Shown here piece by piece: positions 1 to 5,916 of a stretch of 9,737 nucleotides of DNA. The notes beneath the pieces are model-generated. The model worked only from the letters and a program-made list of their open reading frames with translations. It ran no database searches and was not told the origin of the DNA. The position numbers were made by a program, and so were the translations under genes. Numbering within the stretch: the stretch's first letter is position 1; each line of letters starts with the position of its first letter. This DNA is from VGEM01 sp033764265 (lineage in GTDB: Bacteria > Pseudomonadota > Alphaproteobacteria > Rhodospirillales > Rhodospirillaceae): the NCBI GenBank assembly GCA_033764265.1, contig JANRJB010000113.1, positions 1 to 9,737 of the forward strand. Direction: 5' to 3'.

Positions 1-803
1 CCGGCGCGGAGCCGGTCGCGTTCCATCCGCGTCTGGTGATCGATCTGGCGCCCGGCGCGGAGCTGACGCTGATCGAAACCCACGTCGGCCTGCCGGGTCA
101 GCCCTATTTCGCCAACTGGGTGGCCGAGGTCGCGCTCGGCACCGCGGCGCGCCTGTTACGCGCCGTGCTGGTGGACGAGGACGCCGAGGCCTTCCACGCG
201 TTGGTGTCGGTGGCCGCGCTGGCCTCGGGCGCGCGGTACGAGGATTTCCGGCTGTCGCTGGGCGGCGGCAAGGTGCGCCAGGATGTCGAGGTGCGCTTCG
301 ACGGCCGCCATGCGGAAGCGCACGTGTCCGGCGCCTATGCGCTGGCGCGCCGCGACCATCACGACCTGACGACCGTGATCGACCACGCGGTGCCGCACTG
401 CACTTCGACCCAGGAGATCAAGGGCGTGGTCGCGGGCAAGTCCCACGCCGTGTTCCAGGGCCGCATCCAGGTTGCCCGTGACGCGCAGAAAACCAACGCC
501 ACGCAGAGCCATAAGGCCCTGTTCCTCAACGCCGGGCCGGCGGTGGACTGCAAGCCCGAGCTGGAGATCTTCGCCGACGACGTGCAGTGCGCCCATGGCG
601 CCGCCACCGGCGAAATCGACCCGCAGCACCTGTTCTACCTGATGTCGCGCGGGCTTGACCCCGACACCGCGCGCGGCCTGTTGATCGCCGGATTCCTCGA
701 GGATGCCACCGCGCGCATCGCCGATCCGGCGGTCGCAACAGCCTTCGTCGCGCGCATCGAAAGCTGGCTGAAGCGGCATGCCGTGGCCGGGGGTGCGCCA
801 TGA
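1..803 (+). CDS. sufD: SufD, Fe-S cluster assembly protein (5' end outside the window)
   Basis: SufD is a subunit of the cytosolic SufBC2D scaffold on which iron-sulfur clusters are built. The reading frame is open from the left edge (codons from base 3), so about 266 C-terminal residues of a protein usually a little over 400 residues long are present; the GTG at 36 is internal, not a start. The visible part has the SufB/SufD beta-helix core signature: a TSTQEIKGVVAGKSHAVFQG stretch (about 405-465), then QKTNATQSHKALFL and KPELEIFADDVQCAHGAATG. The His in CAHGA (codon at 594) corresponds to the conserved His implicated in cluster assembly in SufD. The C-terminal helical part (LMSRGLD...ARGLLIAGF) is also typical. 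SufB would carry additional Cys motifs, and the following sufS fits the usual sufBCDS order, so SufD is preferred. The stop codon overlaps the sufS start (ATGA), which suggests translational coupling. Confidence 0.95.
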   Translation, partial: GAEPVAFHPRLVIDLAPGAELTLIETHVGLPGQPYFANWVAEVALGTAARLLRAVLVDEDAEAFHALVSVAALASGARYEDFRLSLGGGKVRQDVEVRFDGRHAEAHVSGAYALARRDHHDLTTVIDHAVPHCTSTQEIKGVVAGKSHAVFQGRIQVARDAQKTNATQSHKALFLNAGPAVDCKPELEIFADDVQCAHGAATGEIDPQHLFYLMSRGLDPDTARGLLIAGFLEDATARIADPAVATAFVARIESWLKRHAVAGGAP

Positions 804-2056
804 CGGCCGCCGCGAGCCTGAAATCCGCGCCGCGCTCTGCGTTCGATGCCGTCGCGGTCAAGCGCGACTTTCCGATCCTGGCGCGCACCGTGCATGGCAA
901 GCCGCTGGTCTATCTCGACAGCGCGGCCTCGGCGCAGAAGCCGCGCGCCGTGCTGGACGCGATGACCTTCGCGTTCGAGAACGAATACGCCAACGTCCAC
1001 CGCGGCGCCTATTACCTGAGCGAGAAGGCGACCGCCAATTACGAGGCCGCGCGCGAGACCGTGCGCGCCTTCGTCAACGCCCGCGACGCCGGCGAGATCG
1101 TGTTCACCAAGGGCGCCACCGAGGCCATCAACCTGGTGGCGTTCAGCTACGCCCGGTCGGTGCTGAAACCCGGCGACGAGATCGTGCTGACCGAGCTGGA
1201 GCATCACTCCAACATCGTGCCGTGGCAGTTGGCCGCCGCCGCCACCGGCGCGGTCCTCAAGGTGGCGCCGGTTAGCGCGGACGGCAGCGTCGCCATCGAC
1301 GCCGTGGCCAAGCTGATCGGCCCGCGCACCCGCATCGTCGCCGTGGCGCATGTGTCCAACGTGCTCGGCACCATCCTGCCGGTGGAACAGATCGCCGAAC
1401 TGGCCCACGCGGTGGGCGCCAAGGTGCTGCTCGACGGCTGCCAGGGCATCGTGCACGAAGCCGTCGACGTGCAGGCGCTGGGCTGCGACTTCTACGCCTT
1501 CTCCGGCCACAAGCTGTACGGACCCAACGGCATCGGCGTGTTGTGGGGCCGGGGCGCGTTGCTGGCCGCCATGCCGCCCTACCAGGGCGGCGGCGATATG
1601 ATCGACACCGTCAGCTTCGCCGGCAGCACCTGGGCCGCGCCGCCGGCGCGGTTCGAGGCCGGCACGCCGCCGATCGTGCCCGCCATCGGGCTGGCAGCGG
1701 CCATCGACTACGTGCGCGGGTTCGACCGCGCCGCCGTGGCCGAGCACGAACGCGATCTGCTCGCCTACGCCATGACCCGGCTGCCGACGGTGCCGGGCGT
1801 GCGCCTGGTCGGCACCGCGCAGCGCAAGGCCTCGGTGCAGTCGTTCGTGATGGACGGCGCGCACCCGCACGACCTGGCCACCGTGCTGGACCGCTCGGGG
1901 GTGTGCGTGCGCGCCGGGCACCATTGCGCGCAGCCGTTGATGGAAGCGCTCGGCGTGCAGTCCACCGCGCGCGCCTCGTTCGCGATCTACAACACGCGCG
2001 CCGATGTGGAGGCGCTGGTGGCGGCCCTGCACAAGGCGCGGGAGATTCTGCTGTGA
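800..2056 (+). CDS. sufS: SufS, group II cysteine desulfurase
   Basis: PLP-dependent cysteine desulfurase that converts L-cysteine to L-alanine and leaves a persulfide for Fe-S cluster assembly. The 418 residues match the family length. An aminotransferase class V fold is visible: TKGATEAINLVAFSYA (cofactor phosphate region), ELEHHSNIVPWQ with the PLP-stacking His pair at 135-136, LLDGCQGIVHEAVDV, and SGHKLYGPNGIGVLWG with the Schiff-base lysine at K238. The catalytic cysteine is C376 in RAGHHCAQPLM; the RAGHHCA context and short active-site loop mark the SufS/CsdA (group II) type rather than IscS/NifS. The ATG overlaps the sufD stop by 4 bases. The stop (TGA at 2054) overlaps the GTG start of the sufU-like gene, so three subunits of one pathway are probably co-translated. 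No missing residues seen. Confidence 0.97.
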   Translation: MTAAASLKSAPRSAFDAVAVKRDFPILARTVHGKPLVYLDSAASAQKPRAVLDAMTFAFENEYANVHRGAYYLSEKATANYEAARETVRAFVNARDAGEIVFTKGATEAINLVAFSYARSVLKPGDEIVLTELEHHSNIVPWQLAAAATGAVLKVAPVSADGSVAIDAVAKLIGPRTRIVAVAHVSNVLGTILPVEQIAELAHAVGAKVLLDGCQGIVHEAVDVQALGCDFYAFSGHKLYGPNGIGVLWGRGALLAAMPPYQGGGDMIDTVSFAGSTWAAPPARFEAGTPPIVPAIGLAAAIDYVRGFDRAAVAEHERDLLAYAMTRLPTVPGVRLVGTAQRKASVQSFVMDGAHPHDLATVLDRSGVCVRAGHHCAQPLMEALGVQSTARASFAIYNTRADVEALVAALHKAREILL

Positions 2057-2565
2057 ACGCCGCGACCGCAGAAGCCGGCGACCTGTTGTCGCTGTATCAG
2101 GAGATCATCCTGGAGCACGGCAAGCGGCCGCGGAACGCGCGCGCGGTCGAGCACGCCACCTGCAGCGCCGCCGGCAACAACCCGTTGTGCGGCGACCGGG
2201 TGACGGTGACCGCACGGGTGGACGGCGGCGTGATCGCCGACGTCGGCGCGCTGGCCAAGGGCTGCGCCATTTCGGTCGCCTCGGCCTCGCTGATGACCGA
2301 GGTGTTGAAGGGCCGCTCGACCGAATCGGCCGCGCGGCTGTTCAAGGCGGTGAAAGACCTGTGCACCGGCACGACCGGCCTTGAGGCCGCCAAGGCGGCG
2401 GCCGGGGCCGACCTGGGCGACAGCGTCGAGCGGCTGGCCGCGCTGTCGGGTGTCAGTCAGTTTCCGGTGCGGGTGAAGTGCGCGACGCTGCCGTGGCACG
2501 CCTTGATGTCGTGCCTGGCCGGCGGCGGCGCGGCGACCACCGAAACGCCGGCCGCGCCTGGCTAG
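2053..2565 (+). CDS. sufU: SufU-type Fe-S assembly protein (sulfur acceptor of SufS)
   Basis: NifU-N/IscU-fold protein of 170 residues. In the SUF system SufU accepts persulfide sulfur from SufS through zinc-dependent thiol exchange. The three conserved cysteines are visible: C46 in NPLCGD (Asp at 48), C71 in AKGCAISVASAS and C143 in RVKCATLPWHAL. The 72-residue gap between the second and third Cys is longer than in IscU and matches the insertion characteristic of SufU. The N-terminus LLSLYQEIILEHGKRPRN is a typical family start. I place the start at the GTG at 2053 because it precedes this N-terminus by only nine codons, overlaps the sufS stop in a GTGA junction and has GGAG at 2041-2044; the frame is open further upstream only within sufS. 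The C-terminal tail is Ala/Pro/Thr-rich and probably disordered. IscU-like scaffold function cannot be excluded from sequence alone. Confidence 0.92.
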   Translation: MNAATAEAGDLLSLYQEIILEHGKRPRNARAVEHATCSAAGNNPLCGDRVTVTARVDGGVIADVGALAKGCAISVASASLMTEVLKGRSTESAARLFKAVKDLCTGTTGLEAAKAAAGADLGDSVERLAALSGVSQFPVRVKCATLPWHALMSCLAGGGAATTETPAAPG

Positions 2566-2575
2566 GGGTGCGCCC

Positions 2576-3007
2576 ATGCATGACGAGTTACTTGGGGAAG
2601 GTTCGAAGATGATGCCTCCGTACGAAATGCCCGCCGCCGAGGGCGACCCGCCGAAAGAGGGCGACAGCGTCACCTCCGGCGCGCCGTTGCCGCCGGGCGC
2701 CAAGGTGGCCGGCGAGGACGCGGTGGTCGAAGCGCTGCGCGGCGTGTTCGACCCCGAAATCCCGGTCAACATCTACGACCTGGGGCTGATCTACGACTGT
2801 TCCATCGCCGACAACGGCAACGTCGACATCCGCATGACGCTGACCGCCCCGGCCTGCCCGGTGGCCGGTTCGCTGCCGAAGGAAGTGGCCGACAAGGTGG
2901 CCGCCGTCGACGGCGTCGGCGAAGTGTCGGTCACCATCACCTGGGACCCGCCCTGGACCCCGGCCAACATGTCCGAAGTGGCCAAGGTCGCGCTGGACAT
3001 GTTTTGA
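2576..3007 (+). CDS. sufT: SufT-like protein (MIP18/DUF59 family), Fe-S maturation
   Basis: The MIP18 (DUF59) domain occupies about residues 46-143: FDPEIPVNIYDLGLIYD (from D59), then TLTAPACPVAG with the conserved cysteine at C94, then VTITWDPPWTPANMSE. The domain occurs in bacterial SufT and eukaryotic CIA proteins, which help mature or transfer Fe-S clusters; SufT has been linked to Fe-S protein maturation under high demand. The first 45 residues are Pro/Gly/Glu-rich and probably disordered. Two starts are possible: ATG 2576, preceded by AGGGG at 2564-2568, and ATG 2609, preceded by GGGGAAG at 2594-2600; both have usable ribosome sites and the choice only changes the disordered tail by 11 residues. 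The gene lies 10 bases after sufU and is surely in the operon. PaaD, another DUF59 protein, is unlikely in this context. Confidence 0.93.
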   Translation: MHDELLGEGSKMMPPYEMPAAEGDPPKEGDSVTSGAPLPPGAKVAGEDAVVEALRGVFDPEIPVNIYDLGLIYDCSIADNGNVDIRMTLTAPACPVAGSLPKEVADKVAAVDGVGEVSVTITWDPPWTPANMSEVAKVALDMF

Positions 3008-3020
3008 GACAGGACAGGTT

Positions 3021-3051
3021 TTGACTTCCGGCCCGGTCCACCACACATAAT
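3021..3051 (+). promoter_or_regulatory. Possible sigma70-type promoter before the sufA-type gene
   Basis: The 62-bp gap between sufT and the A-type carrier is the only real gap in the suf operon and is AT-richer than its surroundings. It contains TTGACT (3021-3026, 5 of 6 consensus) and CATAAT (3046-3051, 5 of 6) separated by 19 bp, slightly longer than the ideal 17. A transcript from here would start about 10 bases before the ATG at 3070. It could let the carrier be expressed independently of the operon. No IscR-like palindrome was recognised. A motif match only. Confidence 0.3.
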
Positions 3052-3069
3052 GCATGAAGAGTGCCCGAC

Positions 3070-3444
3070 ATGACCGAAACCGCCGCCCCCGCAGTCGCCA
3101 CGCCGCGCAAGCCGCCGCCGCCGATCAATCTGACCGAGCGGGCGGCCGCGCGCGTGCGCACGCTGATCGACAAGGCCGGCAAGCCGGTGCTGGGGTTGCG
3201 CGTCGGCGTCAAGGCGCGCGGCTGTTCCGGCCTGTCGTACGTGGTCGAGTACGCCGAGGAGCGGCGCAAGTTCGAGGACGTGGTCGAGCAGCACGGCGTG
3301 CGGGTGTTCATCGACCCCAGCGCGGTGATGCACCTGCTCGGCAGCACGCTCGACTACCGCGACGGCAAGCTGGAAAGCGGGTTCTTCTTCGAGAACCCGA
3401 ACGAAAAGGGCCGCTGCGGCTGCGGCGAGAGTTTCACGACCTGA
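3070..3444 (+). CDS. sufA: A-type Fe-S carrier (HesB/IscA/SufA family)
   Basis: Small HesB-fold protein (124 residues from this start) that binds Fe-S clusters or iron and passes them to target apoproteins. The three conserved cysteines are visible: C52 in ARGCSGLSY and C116/C118 in the C-terminal RCGCGESF motif. INLTERAAARVRTLI at about 18-32 begins the domain; the first 17 residues are a Pro/Ala-rich extension. I choose ATG 3070 over the in-frame GTG 3061 because GAAGAG (3056-3061) sits eight bases before it. The position after sufT at the end of a suf operon favours a SufA role; ErpA or IscA-type function cannot be separated by sequence here. A GC-rich hairpin follows the stop. Confidence 0.95.
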   Translation: MTETAAPAVATPRKPPPPINLTERAAARVRTLIDKAGKPVLGLRVGVKARGCSGLSYVVEYAEERRKFEDVVEQHGVRVFIDPSAVMHLLGSTLDYRDGKLESGFFFENPNEKGRCGCGESFTT

Positions 3445-3453
3445 GGGGACGCA

Positions 3454-3470
3454 CGCGCGCCGGGCGCGCG
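3454..3470 (+). other. GC-rich hairpin after the suf operon
   Basis: CGCGCGC (3454-3460), a 3-base loop and GCGCGCG (3464-3470) form a perfect 7-bp stem ten bases after the sufA-type stop, with a flanking CAC...GTG that could lengthen it. No T-run follows, so it is not a classical intrinsic terminator. It may still mark the end of the suf transcription unit or slow 3' decay. The sulfotransferase start lies only 18 bases further on. Confidence 0.3.
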
Positions 3471-3487
3471 GCGTGGGGGGAGTTGCG

Positions 3488-4111
3488 ATGCCATTGTCCG
3501 TGATCGGCGCCGGGTTGGGGCGCACCGGCACCATGTCGCTCAAGATCGCGCTGGAGCAGCTGGGCTTCGGGCCGTGCTACCACATGACCGAGGTGTTCCA
3601 GCACAAGGCGTTCGAGCCGTGGGACCGCGCCGGCAGCGGCCAGCCGGTCGACTGGGAACAGGTGTTCGCCGGCTACCAGTCGGCGGTCGACTGGCCGGCC
3701 TGCAATTTCTACCGGCCGCTGGCCGAAAAGTACCCCAAGGCCAAGGTGATCCTGACGTTGCGCGACGCCGACGCCTGGTTCGACAGCACCCAGGCCACCA
3801 TTTTCCGCCACGTCGATCTGATGGTGGCCGATCAGTCCACCGCCGCGGGCCGGATGTTCAAGCGCATCATCGCCGACATGTTCGCCGGCCAGCTGCACGA
3901 TCGCGCGCGCTGCGTCGAGGTGTTCAACCGCCACAACGCCGAGGTGCAGAAGGCGATCCCGGCCGAGCGGTTGCTGGTGTTCTATCCCGCCCAGGGCTGG
4001 GCGCCCTTGTGCCGCTTCCTGGGCGTGGCGGTGCCTGACCAGCCGTTCCCGCGCGCCAATACCACCGAGGAATTCCTGCAGCGTTTCGGCGACCGGCTGA
4101 CCGGTGGTTGA
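3488..4111 (+). CDS. P-loop sulfotransferase family protein
   Basis: A 207-residue protein resembling the bacterial/fungal sulfotransferase family often annotated Sulfotransfer_4 (sulfotransferase family 17). The N-terminal GAGLGRTGTMSLKIAL (residues 7-22) is the PAPS 5'-phosphosulfate-binding P-loop variant of the family. VILTLRDADAWFDST (87-101, Arg at 92) corresponds to the 3'-phosphate-binding segment, and LLVFYPAQGWAPLCRFLG is the usual C-terminal block. Members presumably transfer sulfate from PAPS to an acceptor, but bacterial substrates are largely unknown and I cannot predict one. No signal peptide, so probably cytoplasmic. ATG 3488 is chosen because GGGGAG (3477-3482) precedes it; the in-frame GTG at 3473 adds only five residues. 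It lies 43 bases after the sufA-type gene on the same strand and could be read through from suf, but no functional link is evident. It converges with the next gene, 6 bases away. Confidence 0.85.
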   Translation: MPLSVIGAGLGRTGTMSLKIALEQLGFGPCYHMTEVFQHKAFEPWDRAGSGQPVDWEQVFAGYQSAVDWPACNFYRPLAEKYPKAKVILTLRDADAWFDSTQATIFRHVDLMVADQSTAAGRMFKRIIADMFAGQLHDRARCVEVFNRHNAEVQKAIPAERLLVFYPAQGWAPLCRFLGVAVPDQPFPRANTTEEFLQRFGDRLTGG

Positions 4112-4117
4112 CGGGCG

Positions 4118-4519
4118 CTACTTCGCGCGCTTTTGCGCCGCCAGGCTGACGCCTTTTTCGATGGCCGCGAGCAGTTTCACCGGATGCACCGGCTTGTACA
4201 GCACGGCGACGCTGCCGTACTGAAACTCCGGGTCGTCCTCCACCAGCGTCTCCAGCTTCTCGGGCTGGCCGGTGACCAGGATGGTGTGCACGTCGGGGGC
4301 GCGTTCCACCAGGCGCTGGCGCAATTCCAGCCCGCCCATGGTCGGCATCATCACGTCGATCAGCGCCACATCGACGGTTCGTTCGTACAGCCGGTCGAGC
4401 GCTTCCTCGCCATGGGCGGCTTCGGCCACGTCGTAGCCGCGCTGACGTAGCAGATCGACGTAGGATTCGCGCACCAGCGCGTTGTCCTCGACCACCAGCA
4501 CCCGGCCCGCCGACGCCAT
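4118..4519 (-). CDS. Stand-alone receiver-domain response regulator (CheY-like)
   Basis: The whole 133-residue protein is one REC domain with no output domain. The acidic pocket E11/D12 (VLVVEDN), phosphoacceptor D55 (ALIDVMMPTMGG), switch T83 (ILVTGQ) and conserved K109 (VLYKPVHP) are all present, so it should be phosphorylatable. It probably acts by protein-protein interaction as part of a phosphorelay or multi-component histidine kinase system; no kinase is in the window, so the partner is unknown. GGAGG about ten bases upstream supports the ATG at 4519. A weak candidate promoter on the minus strand (TTGATG at 4577-4572, 17-bp spacer, TAATCT at 4554-4549) lies in the 104-bp divergent region shared with the HIG1-like gene. 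The end is convergent with the sulfotransferase gene. Confidence 0.95.
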   Translation of the reverse strand: MASAGRVLVVEDNALVRESYVDLLRQRGYDVAEAAHGEEALDRLYERTVDVALIDVMMPTMGGLELRQRLVERAPDVHTILVTGQPEKLETLVEDDPEFQYGSVAVLYKPVHPVKLLAAIEKGVSLAAQKRAK

Positions 4520-4623
4520 CCGATGCGCCTCCGCGATCTTTCGGGTCCAGATTAGGCCCTCGCCATGGGCGCATCAATCGGCCAAACTGGCGGCCGTCAC
4601 AATCGAGCGAAAACCGGGCCGCG

Positions 4624-4830
4624 ATGCTGATTTCCGTGCTCAATGCCCTGATCGGCGTGGCGTTGCTGGCCGTGTTCGCGGTGCTGGCCACCGGCCTGGT
4701 CAGTTTCGTTGTCGGCGGCGAGTTCAATCGCAAGTATGCCAACAAGTTGATGCGCCTGCGCGTGGCCACTCAGGCCGTGGCGGTGTTGCTCCTGCTGGCC
4801 CGCGTGCTGGCCGGCATGAATCAGAGCTGA
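4624..4830 (+). CDS. HIG1-domain twin-transmembrane small protein
   Basis: A 68-residue membrane protein with two hydrophobic helices (about residues 5-30 and 48-64) joined by a short basic loop, GGEFNRKYANKLMRLR. This layout, with the LMRLRVATQAVAV segment, matches the short alphaproteobacterial members of the HIG1 (hypoxia-induced) domain family. In mitochondria, HIG1 proteins (Rcf1/HIGD1A) associate with and tune cytochrome c oxidase; the bacterial role is inferred by family and not established. No Shine-Dalgarno sequence is evident before the ATG, but the protein starts directly at the first helix, as expected. It is divergent from the response regulator, and its last 10 bases overlap the end of the convergent TauE/SafE gene. 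Confidence 0.85.
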   Translation: MLISVLNALIGVALLAVFAVLATGLVSFVVGGEFNRKYANKLMRLRVATQAVAVLLLLARVLAGMNQS

Positions 4831-5678
4831 TCGGCGATCACCCGCGATAACAGCCGCACCGCGGTGACGGCCAGGAACAGCGCGAATACCCAGCGCAGCG
4901 CCGTCGCCGAGATGGCGTGGGCGATGCGCGTGCCCCACGGGGCGGTCAAGAAGGTGGCCGCGGCGATCAGCACAAATCCGAACAGGTTGACGTAGCCCAG
5001 GTTGCCGGGCGGCAGGTTCGGTTTGCCCCAGCCGCCGATCAGGTAGCCGGCGGCTGCGGGCAGGGCGATCACCAGGCCGAGCGCGGCCGAGGTCGCCACC
5101 GCGCGGTGGATCGCCACGCCGAAATAGGTCAACACCGGCACCGTCAGCGTGCCGCCGCCGATGCCCATCAAGGCCGAGACCGCGCCGATCACCGCCGACA
5201 GGGCACCCAGCGCGGCGCGCGCCGGCAAGCGCGGCGGTCGATCGGCGTCCGCCGAAGTGTTAGGGCGCGGCCGTACCAGGTCGACCGCCACCATCAGCGC
5301 CACGACGCCGAATACGCCGCCCAGGGCGCGTCCGCCGATGATCGCCGCCACGCCGGCGCCAACCACCGCGCCGGCGAAAATGCCGGGCGCCAGCGCGCGG
5401 AACAGCGTCCTGTCGACCGCGCCCTTGCGGGCGTGGGCGCGGGCCGAGGAGATCGCGGTCGGGATGATGGTGGCCAGCGACGTGCCGACCGCGACGTGCA
5501 TGCGAACGCCATCGTCCACGCCCAGGGCCTCGAGCACCGAATACAGCACCGGCACGATGACGATGCCGCCGCCGACGCCGAGCAGGCCGGCCAGGACGCC
5601 GGCCACCGCCCCGGTCGCGACCAGGCCCAAGGCCAGCGCGGCCAGGAACATCGGATCGGCGTCGGTCAGGCCCAGCAT
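4821..5678 (-). CDS. TauE/SafE family permease (possible sulfite/organosulfonate exporter)
   Basis: A 285-residue polytopic inner-membrane protein with about eight hydrophobic segments and the internal duplication typical of the TauE/SafE family (PF01925). The first half carries LGVGGGIVIVPVLYS (33-47) and AVGTSLATIIPTAISS; the second half repeats them as MGIGGGTLTVPVLTYFG (171-187) and AVATSAALGLVIALPAAAG. A hydrophilic linker (RPRPNTSADADRPPR) separates the halves. Characterised members export sulfite, sulfoacetate or related sulfur anions, but many members have unknown substrates, so the function is family-level. The start is ATG 5678; M10 at 5651 is an alternative, and neither has a clear ribosome site. 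A nested inverted repeat (5684-5695 with 5705-5710 and 5722-5727) lies just upstream and could fold in the leader. Confidence 0.9.
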   Translation of the reverse strand: MLGLTDADPMFLAALALGLVATGAVAGVLAGLLGVGGGIVIVPVLYSVLEALGVDDGVRMHVAVGTSLATIIPTAISSARAHARKGAVDRTLFRALAPGIFAGAVVGAGVAAIIGGRALGGVFGVVALMVAVDLVRPRPNTSADADRPPRLPARAALGALSAVIGAVSALMGIGGGTLTVPVLTYFGVAIHRAVATSAALGLVIALPAAAGYLIGGWGKPNLPPGNLGYVNLFGFVLIAAATFLTAPWGTRIAHAISATALRWVFALFLAVTAVRLLSRVIADQL

Positions 5679-5745
5679 GAGGCATCAACTTGTGTCAAAG
5701 ACGAACACAACGGCAGGACAGGTTGATCGTGACGCGTTGGGTGGC

Positions 5746-5915
5746 GCCCCCCTCACCCTCCCCTCTCCCCCCATGAAAGATGGGGGGAAAGGGATACTTG
5801 AGGTTAGCGCGTGCGACCGGCGCGCGCTTACCCGACTACGCGGCCCGAAGCCTTTCCGTAGCCGAATCCTGAATACGCTTCGTCGGGCATAGGGCCGAAG
5901 TTGGGTGAGGGGGGC
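5746..5915. repeat. 170-bp palindromic intergenic element with 13-bp terminal inverted repeats
   Basis: GCCCCCCTCACCC at 5746-5758 and its exact reverse complement at 5903-5915 bound a 170-bp non-coding stretch. Just inside the left end a second palindrome, CCCTCTCCCCCCAT (5761-5774), loop GAAAG, ATGGGGGGAAAGGG (5780-5793), gives a 14-bp stem with one mismatch. Further pairing exists inside (5802-5811 with 5823-5832, one mismatch). The right terminus ends one base from the stop codon (5917-5919) of the minus-strand gene. The left part read in frame gives LTLPSPPMKDGGKG, resembling the peptide often produced when annotators translate dispersed intergenic repeats of proteobacteria (LTLPSPPxxGG-type). 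I therefore think it is a REP/MITE-like dispersed element; it may also act as a bidirectional transcript stabiliser or terminator. Copy number cannot be judged here. Confidence 0.65.
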
Positions 5916-5916
5916 T

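Noticed and set aside
36..38. GTG at 36 as the sufD start
   Set aside because: The frame is open to the window edge and upstream residues (PVAFHPRL) continue the SufD pattern; the gene is truncated by the window.
635..2032. 465-codon open frame on the minus strand opposite sufD/sufS
   Set aside because: Its translation is low-complexity and His/Gly/Arg-rich, as expected from the antisense of GC-rich genes; sufS on the other strand has all catalytic motifs.
3008..3022. Shared CAGGACAGGTT word here and at about 5713-5723
   Set aside because: Eleven bases without conserved flanks or symmetry; likely chance.
5670..5698. TTGACA on the minus strand just upstream of the TauE/SafE gene as a -35 box
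   Set aside because: At 16-18 bp spacing the -10 would fall inside the coding region and reads CTGGGC-like sequence, not a -10.
4917..5726. Plus-strand frames opposite the TauE/SafE gene
   Set aside because: Antisense artefacts; the minus strand gives clear membrane segments and duplicated GxGGG motifs.
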